Shown here: in pieces, positions 18,353-27,761 of the stretch
How the letters are laid out: every line of letters begins with the position of its first letter
Position numbering within the stretch: the first letter of the stretch is position 1
NCBI GenBank assembly: GCA_021155915.1
Contig: JAJNBE010000025.1
Coordinates: 1-46,461 of the forward strand
From: Solimicrobium sp.
Lineage (GTDB): Bacteria > Pseudomonadota > Gammaproteobacteria > Burkholderiales > Burkholderiaceae_D
DNA: 46,461 nt
Reading direction: 5' to 3'
Translations under genes and position numbers: made by a program
Notes under the pieces: generated by a model
Told to the model about the DNA's origin: nothing
The model's database searches: none
What the model saw: the letters and a program-made list of their open reading frames with translations, nothing else

Positions 18353-20782
18353 ATGACTTCTCTATCTCATCTCAAACAACCTTTAAAAGCCCATTTTGCA
18401 GAGCTCTGCCTTCTCCCAAAAAAATCTGATAACCAGAGAGGAATCAAGCCAGTAATAACCAAAAAATCCGAATCTAACCTCGAAAAGATTATTCTAGGAT
18501 ATGGTGAAAGTCTGGGCGAAAAATTGGCATGCTTTGCTCTTTGTGTGTGCACATTCGGAATAGTTCCTATAGCTCTCTTGTTTTATAAATTGTGCAGTGA
18601 TAGTAGTGAAGAAACAGCTGAAATAATCAGTAATGCCGGCTTGAATGATTCTAATAATTCCACTGCGCTGAATTGGATACATCAATTAAGAAGCAGCCAA
18701 GACGCGAAAACAATTATGTCACTTTTTGCGGAAGTTGCCACGCAGATGTCGGCACAAAAACAAAATATTATTAACGGTTTCGTTGACGGATTAGATGATG
18801 GGAATTCCCCCGATATAACTTTGTGGCAATCAGAGGAGGCTTCGGTAGTAGCGAGATGCGGAGCTATTGTATTTTTAGATGGAAATAATACGACTACGCT
18901 CATTTCTTTTGGCCAATTTCTGCGCGTCATCTCAAGAGCTGAAGATGATAACGACATTTGTACGGTTTTGTTTGAGACACTAAGCCGGACTCGACATAAT
19001 ATTTCACGTTATAAATGTGAGATCCTCACTAATTTAAGCTTCTCGATGAGCCGTGATGTATGGTTGCTGGGATTTGAGGGTGGTTCGATAATAGCAAGAC
19101 GTGGTGCTATTCTTTTAGAAACGGATGACCAATTAACACAACTCATGTCTTGCGGTCACTATCTCAACACGCTCACGGATAAGGATAAATTTGGGGGTAA
19201 AGGTTCTAATAGTTCGGATAAAGGGAATGATTTAAGGCTACTTGATCTAAGCGAATTAAATTTGAGTGGAGTTAATTTGAGCGAACAATGCATGAATCGC
19301 GTCAATTTGAGTTCGGCAAATTTAGCGAGAGCAAATCTGAATAATACCCATATGTTGGGAACGAATTTGGCTAATGCATCGTTGACGGAGGTGAAGTTAT
19401 TTGGGGCTATGTTTGGAGAAGGGTGCACTGGGGTTGAGACCAACTTCGATGGAACTACCATCACCTTAGACCTCCCAAAAGACTGGGACAAGGATATGTT
19501 GAAGGCGCATTCAAATCGCAAAGACAGCTTAGACAGTTTATTGTCTATGGTGAAAAGCATCCCCAACAAGTATTATGGTCTCAAGATAAATTTGATGAGC
19601 CAGATTTGTAATTCACTAGGGAATAATTATATTGACGACCAAATGATTAGGCGGTTAATGAAACCGATTGCCCAGAGCATCGAATTATTGAACAGGTTCC
19701 AGTTGAAAAAAGGTGTGGCCGCAGAATTACATATGCTTTTCAAAATGGTAGAGGGTCTAGTAGGGCAAGAAAGAAAACAGTTCATGTTAACGAACAACGG
19801 ATTTTTTGTGCAACTACTGGCAGCCGGAATTGGTCATGAAAACCTTAACATTAATAAAACCGCGGTAAAGCTCTACCATGAATATATGAACTTGGATGAA
19901 GTGAACCAGTATAAAAAAGCAAACACTCTCATAGCGTCAAAAGACGAATTTACTCAGGAAAATGTAGAAGAAAATCTAGAAGATATAAGAACTATTAAAA
20001 AAAATGATTGCGCCTTTGTTTTTTATAATAAGGGTTATACAAATAATGACACAAATGTGATGATAGTCTCTCAAGATCAAATAGATAGCATGCTAAACCA
20101 AGATCCTAATTATGAATGGGGTTATGTTATTTACATCAGAAATGGTAGAGGGCGCACCACAGAAATCCAAACGGAATTGGCGTATCAGTCCTTTCCATTG
20201 TTTTATGACAATTTTAAGTCTCATTTCAACAGCGGCTTACTTCCGAAGCAATTAGAACTGATGGCACTTGATACACAGCATAAAGAATTGTTAGCCCAAA
20301 CGTTCAGATTTAACGGTTCAAATGAGAAACTTACTGATCCAATACATCAATCCAAGCTGTGGGATACGATCACTCCACTATTGAACAACGAAAAAGGAAT
20401 AGATGATGATCACTTTAACGCATTTTGCGAAACATTCGATCTTGTGGGCCAAAGCGATACCAAGATAGCAGAACATTTACAGTCCAGTGCCTTTACTTTT
20501 ACCCTGCTTACCTCAGATAAGTTTTTTGGCCGCGATGGAGATTCACCCGCAGCCTTCAGAGCATATGCTAACGGTTTGATGACGAAAGCGCATCAATTAG
20601 ATGCGAATCTATTCAAACAGGAAAATCAGGACTACTACCCTATTTGGAAGAAAAAGTTATTAGTACCTTTAGCCGGTGCCGATAATTGTTCGGGGGTATT
20701 ATCTACGGATATGGTAAAGCATGCACGCCGGCAGGGTTTTGCGCCTACCATGAATAAATTTAGGCCAGCTGCCTGGGGTTAG
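18353..20782 (+). CDS. Large effector-like protein with a duplicated module and pentapeptide repeats
   Basis: I do not recognise this 809-residue protein as a named family. Visible parts are: a basic N-terminus; a hydrophobic segment at about 58-82 (CFALCVCTFGIVPIALLFYKLC), possibly membrane-inserting; two diverged copies of a roughly 75-residue module (about 120-193 and 203-274), each ending in the pattern S(V/I)(V/I)ARxGAI...L(I/M)S(F/C)Gx(F/Y)L; a low-complexity linker (GGKGSNSSDKGND); and a pentapeptide-repeat block at about 293-353 (LDLSELNLSGVNLS...ANLARANLN). A long, helical and charged C-terminal half follows. There is no Sec signal peptide. Large size, mosaic build, few relatives and isolation from any operon suggest a secreted, host-directed effector; this is inference. 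The stop codon lies inside the TSD of the family C MITE. Confidence 0.7.
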   Translation: MTSLSHLKQPLKAHFAELCLLPKKSDNQRGIKPVITKKSESNLEKIILGYGESLGEKLACFALCVCTFGIVPIALLFYKLCSDSSEETAEIISNAGLNDSNNSTALNWIHQLRSSQDAKTIMSLFAEVATQMSAQKQNIINGFVDGLDDGNSPDITLWQSEEASVVARCGAIVFLDGNNTTTLISFGQFLRVISRAEDDNDICTVLFETLSRTRHNISRYKCEILTNLSFSMSRDVWLLGFEGGSIIARRGAILLETDDQLTQLMSCGHYLNTLTDKDKFGGKGSNSSDKGNDLRLLDLSELNLSGVNLSEQCMNRVNLSSANLARANLNNTHMLGTNLANASLTEVKLFGAMFGEGCTGVETNFDGTTITLDLPKDWDKDMLKAHSNRKDSLDSLLSMVKSIPNKYYGLKINLMSQICNSLGNNYIDDQMIRRLMKPIAQSIELLNRFQLKKGVAAELHMLFKMVEGLVGQERKQFMLTNNGFFVQLLAAGIGHENLNINKTAVKLYHEYMNLDEVNQYKKANTLIASKDEFTQENVEENLEDIRTIKKNDCAFVFYNKGYTNNDTNVMIVSQDQIDSMLNQDPNYEWGYVIYIRNGRGRTTEIQTELAYQSFPLFYDNFKSHFNSGLLPKQLELMALDTQHKELLAQTFRFNGSNEKLTDPIHQSKLWDTITPLLNNEKGIDDDHFNAFCETFDLVGQSDTKIAEHLQSSAFTFTLLTSDKFFGRDGDSPAAFRAYANGLMTKAHQLDANLFKQENQDYYPIWKKKLLVPLAGADNCSGVLSTDMVKHARRQGFAPTMNKFRPAAWG

Positions 20783-20787
20783 AATAT
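20778..20787. repeat. Left target-site duplication of MITE C
   Basis: GTTAGAATAT is repeated exactly at 21066-21075 on the other side of the element. It contains the TAG stop codon (20780-20782) of the 809-aa gene. Confidence 0.8.
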
Positions 20788-21065
20788 CAGGGCAATCGCG
20801 CTTGGACAATTTATCAATATCTTGTGCATCCTAAACCAACCACAAATCGCCAATATGTCATTCCAGAGTATTTGTCGGGAATGCAGTAGTGTAACTTTAT
20901 CGGTGTTAGCCCACACTTCAATAATGATCGCTAACGTCACAAAAGTTACGCTGCTGGATTTCGTCGCAGCCTGCTCTCGAGTGCTTAAGTCGGGGGCGGT
21001 AATACGTATCGGCGCTTTGTGAACAGGGAAGAATGTTTATAAATTATCTAAGCACGATTGCCCTG
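20788..21065. mobile_element. MITE family C (278 bp, 10-bp TSD)
   Basis: The left end CAGGGCAATCGCGCTTGGA and the inverted right end CAGGGCAATCGTGCTTAGA match at 17 of 19 positions. Direct repeats GTTAGAATAT flank the element exactly. Duplications of 10-12 bp are characteristic of IS4-family transposition, so this may be a deletion derivative or MITE mobilised by an IS4-type transposase (inference). No transposase reading frame remains. Confidence 0.8.
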
Positions 21066-21075
21066 GTTAGAATAT
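21066..21075. repeat. Right target-site duplication of MITE C
   Basis: An exact second copy of GTTAGAATAT directly follows the right terminal inverted repeat. Confidence 0.8.
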
Positions 21076-21104
21076 GCCGGTATAGGCCAGATTGGCCCAA
21101 ATGA

Positions 21105-21246
21105 GAGACCTCTGCACAACCTGCTACGCGAGCCAAATACGGCGTTGCGCGGTGCTCGCAATCCTCATGTACTTAAGTACATTCCGGTTGCTGCGCTCCG
21201 TGCGCCTTGTCTTAGCTCGCTCGCTACGGTTGTGTGCAGAGGTCTC
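21105..21246. mobile_element. MITE family A, copy 2 (142 bp, 5-bp TSD)
   Basis: The element begins GAGACCTCTGCACA and ends with its perfect inverse TGTGCAGAGGTCTC. It is flanked by the 5-bp direct repeat AATGA (21100-21104 and 21247-21251). The central palindrome ATGTACTTAAGTACAT is at 21167-21182. It is the reverse complement in orientation of copy 1, and the arms beside the palindrome are highly similar between the two copies. Confidence 0.88.
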
Positions 21247-21477
21247 AATGATGTATATATTGGTGCAAATAGGGTCGTAAAAGACGATTAATCGTATCGT
21301 TTAGACCCCTGAACAAATTGTAATGGGTAAGTTGAGGATACGCAGTGCAGCAATTTTAGTGTTTTAGAATATAAAAATTTCAGGCACCTTTAAAAGCTAT
21401 ATGGCTCGCTACAATTGTACAGAGTTCTCTAAGAGAGAAATCGATGAGGCGCCGCAAATTTTTATAACGACTTCTCA

Positions 21478-23850
21478 TTAATTTACTCTCAAACCAACCG
21501 GTTTCAATTTTGATTCCAACAATTTCCCTTTACGAGCTCGTTTACCGATATGTGGCGCCAAATTGGTAGCAGATAAGCTAATCTCCTGGGGTTTAGCTGC
21601 CCGACCGATTCCGGTGACGGTAACTCCTTTTTGTGAAATGGTTTGAACTGCCAACAGTTTTTCGTCCGCTTCCAGATCCATTAGAATCACCCCTTTTCCT
21701 CCACTAGGTAAATGTTTGCACTCGGTTAGCCCAAATACCAATAAACGGCCTTTTTCCGATAAGCAAGCAATCGCACTACTATCACATTTAATAACGGCGG
21801 GCTTAAGCACTTCATCACCTTCTTCAAAATTCATAAAGGCTTTGCCAGCTTTCATACGTCCGGTCATGTCATTTACGCTTGCAGTAAAACCCATGCCGCG
21901 CCCGCTGGCGAGTAGCAAAATAGTGGCGGCGTCCCCAGCATAGTAATGCAAAATTCGTGTGCCACTAGCCAAGTCAATTAGACTAGTGACAGGCGCTCCG
22001 TCACCGCGTGCGCCCGGCAGGGTTGAAACAGCAATGGAATACACACGGCCGTTCGAGCCAAATGCGAGTAAATTATCAGTACTGCGGCATTCAAATGTTG
22101 CGCTTAAGCCGTCCCCCGTTTTAAAAGTGAATTGATTTGCGTCATGGCTATGACCGTTACGGGCGCGCAACCAACCTTGTTGAGAAATCACGACAGTCAT
22201 GGGTTCGTCGACTACCTTGTGCTCAATTATCGCTTTTTCCGCTTCCTCAATTAGAGTGCGGCGTACATCGCCAAAACGTTTTTGATCTGCTTCGATTTCT
22301 CTGACTATTTTACGTTTCATCAAAGTAGGACTTTGTAGCAGCCCTTGTAAGCCAGACTGTTCGGTGCGCAAAGCGGCTAATTCCTGCTCAATTTTAATGG
22401 TTTCCAGACGAGCTAGCTGGCGCAAGCGGATTTCCAAAATATCTTCTGCCTGGCGATCAGACAATTTAAACGTGTTAATCAATGCTGGCTTAGGTTCATC
22501 AGATTCGCGAATTATGCGGATAACTTCATCAATATTTAATAGTACAGCCATCCGGCCTTCTAAAATATGAATCCGGTCTTCTACTTTCTGCAACATAAAT
22601 TCGGAACGACGAGTTACCGTTTCAAAACGAAATGCTACCCATTCTGAGATTATTTCCAATAAACTTTTTTGGCGTGGGCGACCATCTCCTCCGATCATCA
22701 CCAAATTCATGGAGACGTTAGTTTCCAGGGAAGTATGTGCCAGCAGGATTTGCATTAATTCGGCGCTATTTTGATTTTTTGATTTTGGTTCAAACACCAA
22801 ACGCACTGGCGCATCCTTCCCAGACTCATCACGTATCGCATCCAGGACCCCCAACATTAACTGTTTTAGATTCTGTTGTTCTACAGTAAGCGACTTTTTA
22901 CCCGTCTTAATTTTAGGATTAGTACATTCATCGACTTCTTCACATATTTTCTGGCTTGACGTGCCAGGCGGTAACTCAGTGATAACTACTTGCCACTGAC
23001 CGCGTGCTAACTCTTCGATTTTCCAATTAGCACGTACTTTCAAACTACCCCGGCCAGTTCGATAAATGTCAGAAATGGTTGAATTAGGACTAATAATTTG
23101 TCCACCCCCGGGAAAGTCGGGGCCGGGGACAATCTGTATTAACTCATCGTGAGTAAGCGATGGATTTTTGTATAGGGCAATTGCAGCTTGTGCGATTTCG
23201 GTTAAATTGTGTGAGGGGATTTCGGTTGCTAAACCCACTGCAATTCCAGATGCTCCATTTAGTAACACCATTGGCAAACGTGCGGGCAACAGCTTAGGTT
23301 CATCACTTGAACCATCGTAATTAGGTTGAAAATCGACTGTGCCTAGATCAATTTCATCCATCAATAAACCCGCAATGGGGGTGAGTCGTGCCTCGGTGTA
23401 TCGCATCGCTGCGGCACCATCCCCGTCGCGTGAACCAAAGTTACCTTGACCGTCAATAAGCGGATAGCGCAAGGAAAAATCTTGCGTCATACGTACCAGT
23501 GCGTCATAGACTGATTGATCGCCGTGCGGATGCAATTTTCCCAGAACTTCACCTACTACTAACGCTGATTTCCGCGGCTTAGCAGTAGCTGTTAGTCCAA
23601 GCTCATTCATCGCATATAAAATGCGTCTTTGTACAGGTTTCTGTCCGTCGCAGACATCCGGTAATGCACGACCTTTGACAACAGAAATGGCATAGTCCAA
23701 ATAAGCGCGCTCAGCGAAAACTGCTAGTGTGATGGATTCGCCATCATTTGACGGCTGCGTCGGCCCTGCCAATGTGGGTGGTGAAGGAGGGGAGGGCGGC
23801 CCGTTGCTTTGAATATCGTCGTCTATGAATAATTCGGTCTGAATTGGCAT
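21478..23850 (-). CDS. parC: DNA topoisomerase IV subunit A
   Basis: ParC is the DNA-breaking subunit of topoisomerase IV, which decatenates daughter chromosomes. The catalytic tyrosine is Y151 in [10 protein letters not shown]. The surrounding winged-helix region reads [41 protein letters not shown]. The N-terminal [34 protein letters not shown] is standard. The C-terminal propeller is shorter and more degenerate than that of GyrA, and there is no GyrA box, which supports ParC. A Pro-rich N-terminal leader ([16 protein letters not shown]) is a local addition. Length is 790 aa. It follows parE in the same direction after about 146 bases. Confidence 0.96.
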   Translation of the reverse strand: MPIQTELFIDDDIQSNGPPSPPSPPTLAGPTQPSNDGESITLAVFAERAYLDYAISVVKGRALPDVCDGQKPVQRRILYAMNELGLTATAKPRKSALVVGEVLGKLHPHGDQSVYDALVRMTQDFSLRYPLIDGQGNFGSRDGDGAAAMRYTEARLTPIAGLLMDEIDLGTVDFQPNYDGSSDEPKLLPARLPMVLLNGASGIAVGLATEIPSHNLTEIAQAAIALYKNPSLTHDELIQIVPGPDFPGGGQIISPNSTISDIYRTGRGSLKVRANWKIEELARGQWQVVITELPPGTSSQKICEEVDECTNPKIKTGKKSLTVEQQNLKQLMLGVLDAIRDESGKDAPVRLVFEPKSKNQNSAELMQILLAHTSLETNVSMNLVMIGGDGRPRQKSLLEIISEWVAFRFETVTRRSEFMLQKVEDRIHILEGRMAVLLNIDEVIRIIRESDEPKPALINTFKLSDRQAEDILEIRLRQLARLETIKIEQELAALRTEQSGLQGLLQSPTLMKRKIVREIEADQKRFGDVRRTLIEEAEKAIIEHKVVDEPMTVVISQQGWLRARNGHSHDANQFTFKTGDGLSATFECRSTDNLLAFGSNGRVYSIAVSTLPGARGDGAPVTSLIDLASGTRILHYYAGDAATILLLASGRGMGFTASVNDMTGRMKAGKAFMNFEEGDEVLKPAVIKCDSSAIACLSEKGRLLVFGLTECKHLPSGGKGVILMDLEADEKLLAVQTISQKGVTVTGIGRAAKPQEISLSATNLAPHIGKRARKGKLLESKLKPVGLRVN

Positions 23851-23996
23851 GGGTATTTGCTATTTATATAAGTTATAAGATGATTTTTTTATTAAACATA
23901 ATTTACTAGAACTAATTTTCTGGTCTTAGGTAAACTGTGCATTTGACAATCGTTCATTGAATTACCCCTAACGGAGAAGCACAGTGAATCCAATAG

Positions 23997-25979
23997 TTAA
24001 ATATCCGCCTCGACCTCATTCCCATGTTCTTCAATCCAAGTGCGCCTTGCTGCAGCTTCGCCTTTACCCATGAGCATCATGAACCGTGCTTCAGAACTTA
24101 ACTGATCAACTTCACCTAACTCCACAGGTAGTAAACGTCGGGTGTCAGGATTCATGGTGGTTTCCCATAATTGTGTGGCATTCATTTCGCCTAAGCCCTT
24201 AAAACGCGCGATGCTCCAGCTCCCTTCTCGGGCCCCATCTTTGCGTAATTTATCTTCGATCGCAACAAGTTCCCCCGTATCTAACGCATAGATTTTCTGC
24301 GCTAATTTTTTTCCTCGTGCTGGTGCATCCACTCTAAACAGCGGGGGCCTAGCAATGCAAATATGCCCGGTCTCAATGAGTTTGGGAAAATGTTTAAAAA
24401 ATAAAGTCAGCAGTAATACCTGAATGTGAGAACCATCAACGTCTGCATCTGACAAGATACAAATCTTTCCGTAACGAAGATTGGTTAAATCCGGTGTGTC
24501 CCTCAAATCATGCGGATCAACCCCGATTGCTACTGCAATATCGTGAATTTCATTATTGGCAAACAAGCGGTCACGGTCGGTTTCCCAAGTGTTCAATACT
24601 TTCCCGCGTAGAGGCAAAATAGCTTGAAATTCTTTATCACGCCCCATTTTCGCTGACCCGCCCGCAGAGTCACCCTCTACTAAAAAGATTTCATTTCGAC
24701 TAATGTCAGTCGATTCGCAATCGGTCAATTTTCCGGGTAAAACCGCTACGCCGGACGACTTTCTTTTTTCGACCTTTTGCGCAGAACGCAAGCGGGACTG
24801 CGCTTGTTTGATTACTAATTCGGCTAACTTTTTCCCATAGTCAACATGACGATTTAGCCATAATTCAAGGGGAGATCTAGTGAAAGTAGATACTAAACGC
24901 ACAGCATCGCGTGAGTTTAGCCGTTCTTTAATCTGGCCCTGAAATTGAGGGTCAAGTACTTTGGCAGATAACACAAAGGATGCACGTGCGAAGACGTCTT
25001 CCGGTAATAATTTTACCCCCTTCGGCAGCAGAGCATGGAGTTCCACAAAACTTTTGATTGCACCAAATAATCCATCACGCAATCCCGATTCATGCGTTCC
25101 GCCCGCAGGCGTAGGAATGAGGTTAACGTAAGATTCGCGGACAACATTGCCCTCTTCACACCAAGCCACAACCCAAGCGGCGCCTTCCCCCTCAGCAAAG
25201 CCTTCCGTATCAGCGGTAGCGTATCCAGCGCCCTCAAAAAGAGGAATTACCGTTTCACTATGGAGCGACTCCGTGAGATAACCGCGCAAACCCTGATCAT
25301 ATTGCCATTCCAAAGTTTCCCTGGGTGCATAAAGAGTGACTTTAACGCCGGGTAGCAGTACCGCTTTTGAACGCAGTAAACGTTGTAAATCACTTTGCGC
25401 GAGGTTAGGAGAATCGAAATACTGCGGGTTAGGCCATATAGTGACGCGTGTTCCAGACTTCTTATCTCCTCGCGTTTGAGGCTGCGATGTAAGAGGCTTT
25501 ATCACGTCGCCATTAGCAAAAGTGAGGTGGTGTACACCCCCTTCACGCCAAACAGTAATTTCTAATTTACTGGACAGTGCATTAGTAACAGAGACCCCAA
25601 CGCCGTGAAGTCCGCCTGAGAACGAATACGCACCGCCCGAGCCCTTATCAAATTTTCCACCCGCATGTAATCGTGTAAATACGATTTCCACTGTCGGGAT
25701 TTTTTCATCCGGATGCAACCCCACAGGGATACCCCGGCCGTCATCCTCAACCGTCACGCTACCATCCGGATTTTGCGTAACAATAATATGCTTACAATAT
25801 CCCCCTAACGCTTCATCAGAAGCGTTATCAATTACCTCCTGGATAATATGCAACGGATTTTCGGTTCGCGTATACATTCCGGGACGCTGTTTAACGGGCT
25901 CTAATCCTTTTAAAACGCGGATAGACGATTCACTGTATTTGGTATTGCCAATAGCGGGAGCAGATTTTTTGGTGGACAT
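23997..25979 (-). CDS. parE: DNA topoisomerase IV subunit B
   Basis: ParE supplies the ATPase of topoisomerase IV. The GHKL fold appears as EVIDNASDEALGGY, VEDDGRGIPVG and SGGLHGVGVSVTNALS. The TOPRIM domain has EGDSAGGSAKMGRDKEFQAILPLRGK and SDADVDGSHIQVLLLTLFF, and the ending YKGLGEMN-type motif is FKGLGEMNATQLWETTMNP. I place the start at ATG 25979 (MSTKKSAPAIGNTKYSESSI, 660 aa). An upstream ATG at 26141 would add 54 Cys/His-rich residues unlike any ParE. Adjacent parC and the length exclude GyrB, which carries an extra insert in many proteobacteria. Confidence 0.95.
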   Translation of the reverse strand: MSTKKSAPAIGNTKYSESSIRVLKGLEPVKQRPGMYTRTENPLHIIQEVIDNASDEALGGYCKHIIVTQNPDGSVTVEDDGRGIPVGLHPDEKIPTVEIVFTRLHAGGKFDKGSGGAYSFSGGLHGVGVSVTNALSSKLEITVWREGGVHHLTFANGDVIKPLTSQPQTRGDKKSGTRVTIWPNPQYFDSPNLAQSDLQRLLRSKAVLLPGVKVTLYAPRETLEWQYDQGLRGYLTESLHSETVIPLFEGAGYATADTEGFAEGEGAAWVVAWCEEGNVVRESYVNLIPTPAGGTHESGLRDGLFGAIKSFVELHALLPKGVKLLPEDVFARASFVLSAKVLDPQFQGQIKERLNSRDAVRLVSTFTRSPLELWLNRHVDYGKKLAELVIKQAQSRLRSAQKVEKRKSSGVAVLPGKLTDCESTDISRNEIFLVEGDSAGGSAKMGRDKEFQAILPLRGKVLNTWETDRDRLFANNEIHDIAVAIGVDPHDLRDTPDLTNLRYGKICILSDADVDGSHIQVLLLTLFFKHFPKLIETGHICIARPPLFRVDAPARGKKLAQKIYALDTGELVAIEDKLRKDGAREGSWSIARFKGLGEMNATQLWETTMNPDTRRLLPVELGEVDQLSSEARFMMLMGKGEAAARRTWIEEHGNEVEADI

Positions 25980-26414
25980 GCGATAACGTGAAAGTGAAAA
26001 CAGATTAAGAAGCTTAAAGGCGCAAGTATAACAGGGGGCAGTCAAAAAGCACTGATGTTTTATACAGTTTTGTGAGGTGTGATGGGTTGAGTAATAGTGG
26101 AGCCTGCCAGGAAGGATTCCAAGATATTGTTTAGTTGCCATTGCGCAATATTAATATATGAATTATGGTATAAATGCGTATGTGGCTATTTTAAATGTCT
26201 TAATAACCATTGGTCCCTGTTAATTGGTCAAAATTGTAGTTGAAAAGGCATTATTTATTAAGGGTATTGTGGTTAACCACAATATTATTAATGGTTATTA
26301 TGGAAGATAATGTTTCTATACGCTAACCCGGAAGTGTTAATAAGCTTATTGGGTCCACAAAGGGCGTATGCGATCGAGCCGACCGCTCAGAATAACTGAT
26401 GATAGAGAATTAAT
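25980..26414. other. Intergenic region between parE and the 448-aa gene
   Basis: This 435-base, very AT-rich interval holds the parE promoter on one side and that of the 448-aa gene on the other. The notable element is a 20-bp perfect palindrome (26266-26285), listed separately. No other structure is recognised. Confidence 0.5.
26266..26285. promoter_or_regulatory. 20-bp perfect palindrome, candidate operator
   Basis: TATTGTGGTTAACCACAATA is a gapless perfect palindrome 130 bases upstream of the 448-aa gene, in AT-rich sequence. It has no T-tail, so a repressor or activator site is more likely than a terminator. The cognate protein is unknown. Confidence 0.45.
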
Positions 26415-27761
26415 ATGTCAAATAGCCCGTCCATTGCTTTAAATAAAATTCTGGGAGCCCAGGTTCTTGGGGTCGACCCATATCAGACCATTGGGCGCTT
26501 AATGGAACATACCAAGTGCAATTCTTTTGGAAAATTTCTCGCTCTAGTTTTTGAGTACGGTTTTTTTAAGGCATGCCATCATATATATTATGAGGAACGC
26601 ATTTTTAAAGACGTGGAAAAGTTTAAGACGACTTTAATTAAAAGTAGTATATGCAGCCGAGGTGAAGCATTTACCTCGGTAGAATTTGAATTTGATGGGG
26701 AAAGCTATAAATTAGATCAGGTCGAAAATGATGCTAACGGAAAGCCTAAAATGGATCTTTTTTATAAAGATCAATATAACCAATGGGTAAAATTTGAGGG
26801 CGGAAGTTATTTTGGGACTTTATCTGATCTGGCAAAACTGGCAAAGAAAGAGTCGCCCGCCTTTAGCGATGATGATCCTAGTGTGATCACATTGAATATC
26901 CGTACTAACGATGGAGCATCAGTAGATAACAGAAAAACATCGCCTACGATTGTTAGCCAAAAATTTAGCACCGTAACTGTAAACGATGTCATATATCGTG
27001 ATTCGCTTTTAGGCATACAAATTGGCGATTATGATTTGGCCAAATTACCGTGCGGGGGAGTAGGCGTTTATCTAAGAGGTCAACCGGAATTAATAGGTAC
27101 TCTTATTGATTCTCAGAACGAAAACTTAAGCTTGCAGGAGATTAAGTCTTTAATTGAAAAGGTGCCATTATCGGCTTTAGACAAAAAGATAGAGGCGGAA
27201 TCTGTTATTTTATTTGATAATCAAGAAAATTTGGGAAACCTGTATTGTATCTATACGCTTTTTCAAGAGCTGTCAGGGAATACTCAGGAGTTCTCAACGG
27301 ATATAGCCAACGGCAAGGAATACTTAATAAAATATGAAGTCCCTCTTTTTTATAAGTTTTTTGAAAGCGTGTCAGGGTCAGGTAGCGCTCAGGAATTATC
27401 TTTGCATGTCGCTAAGTGCAAGGAATACTTAGTAAAGAATGAAGACCAGATGAATAAACTTAAGAATTGTTTTCCGGGAATTTATAAATTTTTTCTTAAT
27501 AACAATCCTACGAAAGCTACTCAGAAATCACAGGAACAGCGAGATCGTTATTTAGAACAGTGCAGAAAATTTCTAAATGAAAATAGTGTTGAAGAGTCTA
27601 AGGCGCGCATATATAAAGACACATTTTTTGGCATACATATTCTTTTTGAGGTTTTGGTAGAGATTGTTAAGGAAGAAATAGCGCCCCAGGTAGCGGAGGC
27701 TAAAAAAATTCAGCAGGCAACTAGAGCTAAGATGAGCCCATCCCTCACCAAAAGCGCTTAA
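26415..27761 (+). CDS. Orphan effector-like protein (448 aa) with diverged internal repeats
   Basis: I do not recognise this family. It has no signal peptide. A hydrophobic, aromatic patch (FGKFLALVFEYGFFKACHHIYY, about 38-59) is followed by a beta-rich acidic middle and a helical C-terminal half. The latter contains three or four diverged copies of a unit of about 40 residues: (L/Y)xxFF/LF...(C/G)KEYLIKxE, then CKEYLVKNED, then CRKFLNENS. The first two share a nearly identical DNA stretch (GCAAGGAATACTTA). The ending is Lys/Ala-rich. The gene stands alone with its own AT-rich upstream region. Composition and isolation resemble the 809-aa protein, suggesting a lineage-specific secreted or structural protein; function unknown. 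Confidence 0.6.
   Translation: MSNSPSIALNKILGAQVLGVDPYQTIGRLMEHTKCNSFGKFLALVFEYGFFKACHHIYYEERIFKDVEKFKTTLIKSSICSRGEAFTSVEFEFDGESYKLDQVENDANGKPKMDLFYKDQYNQWVKFEGGSYFGTLSDLAKLAKKESPAFSDDDPSVITLNIRTNDGASVDNRKTSPTIVSQKFSTVTVNDVIYRDSLLGIQIGDYDLAKLPCGGVGVYLRGQPELIGTLIDSQNENLSLQEIKSLIEKVPLSALDKKIEAESVILFDNQENLGNLYCIYTLFQELSGNTQEFSTDIANGKEYLIKYEVPLFYKFFESVSGSGSAQELSLHVAKCKEYLVKNEDQMNKLKNCFPGIYKFFLNNNPTKATQKSQEQRDRYLEQCRKFLNENSVEESKARIYKDTFFGIHILFEVLVEIVKEEIAPQVAEAKKIQQATRAKMSPSLTKSA

Larger units (their letters stand above)
20783..21477. other. Gene-free interval holding two MITEs
   Basis: This 695-base stretch between the 809-aa gene and parC contains the family C element (20788-21065) and family A copy 2 (21105-21246), only about 30 bases apart. 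The 66-codon frame at 20822-21022 lies entirely inside the family C element and is unlikely to be a gene. The remaining 230 bases before parC show nothing recognisable. Confidence 0.75.

Noticed and set aside
20822..21022. 66-codon plus-strand frame after the 809-aa gene
   Set aside because: It lies wholly inside the family C element, has no ribosome site and no recognisable protein features.
25980..26141. 54-residue N-terminal extension of ParE
   Set aside because: The added Cys/His-rich segment is unlike ParE, and MSTKKSAP at 25979 begins the conserved region.
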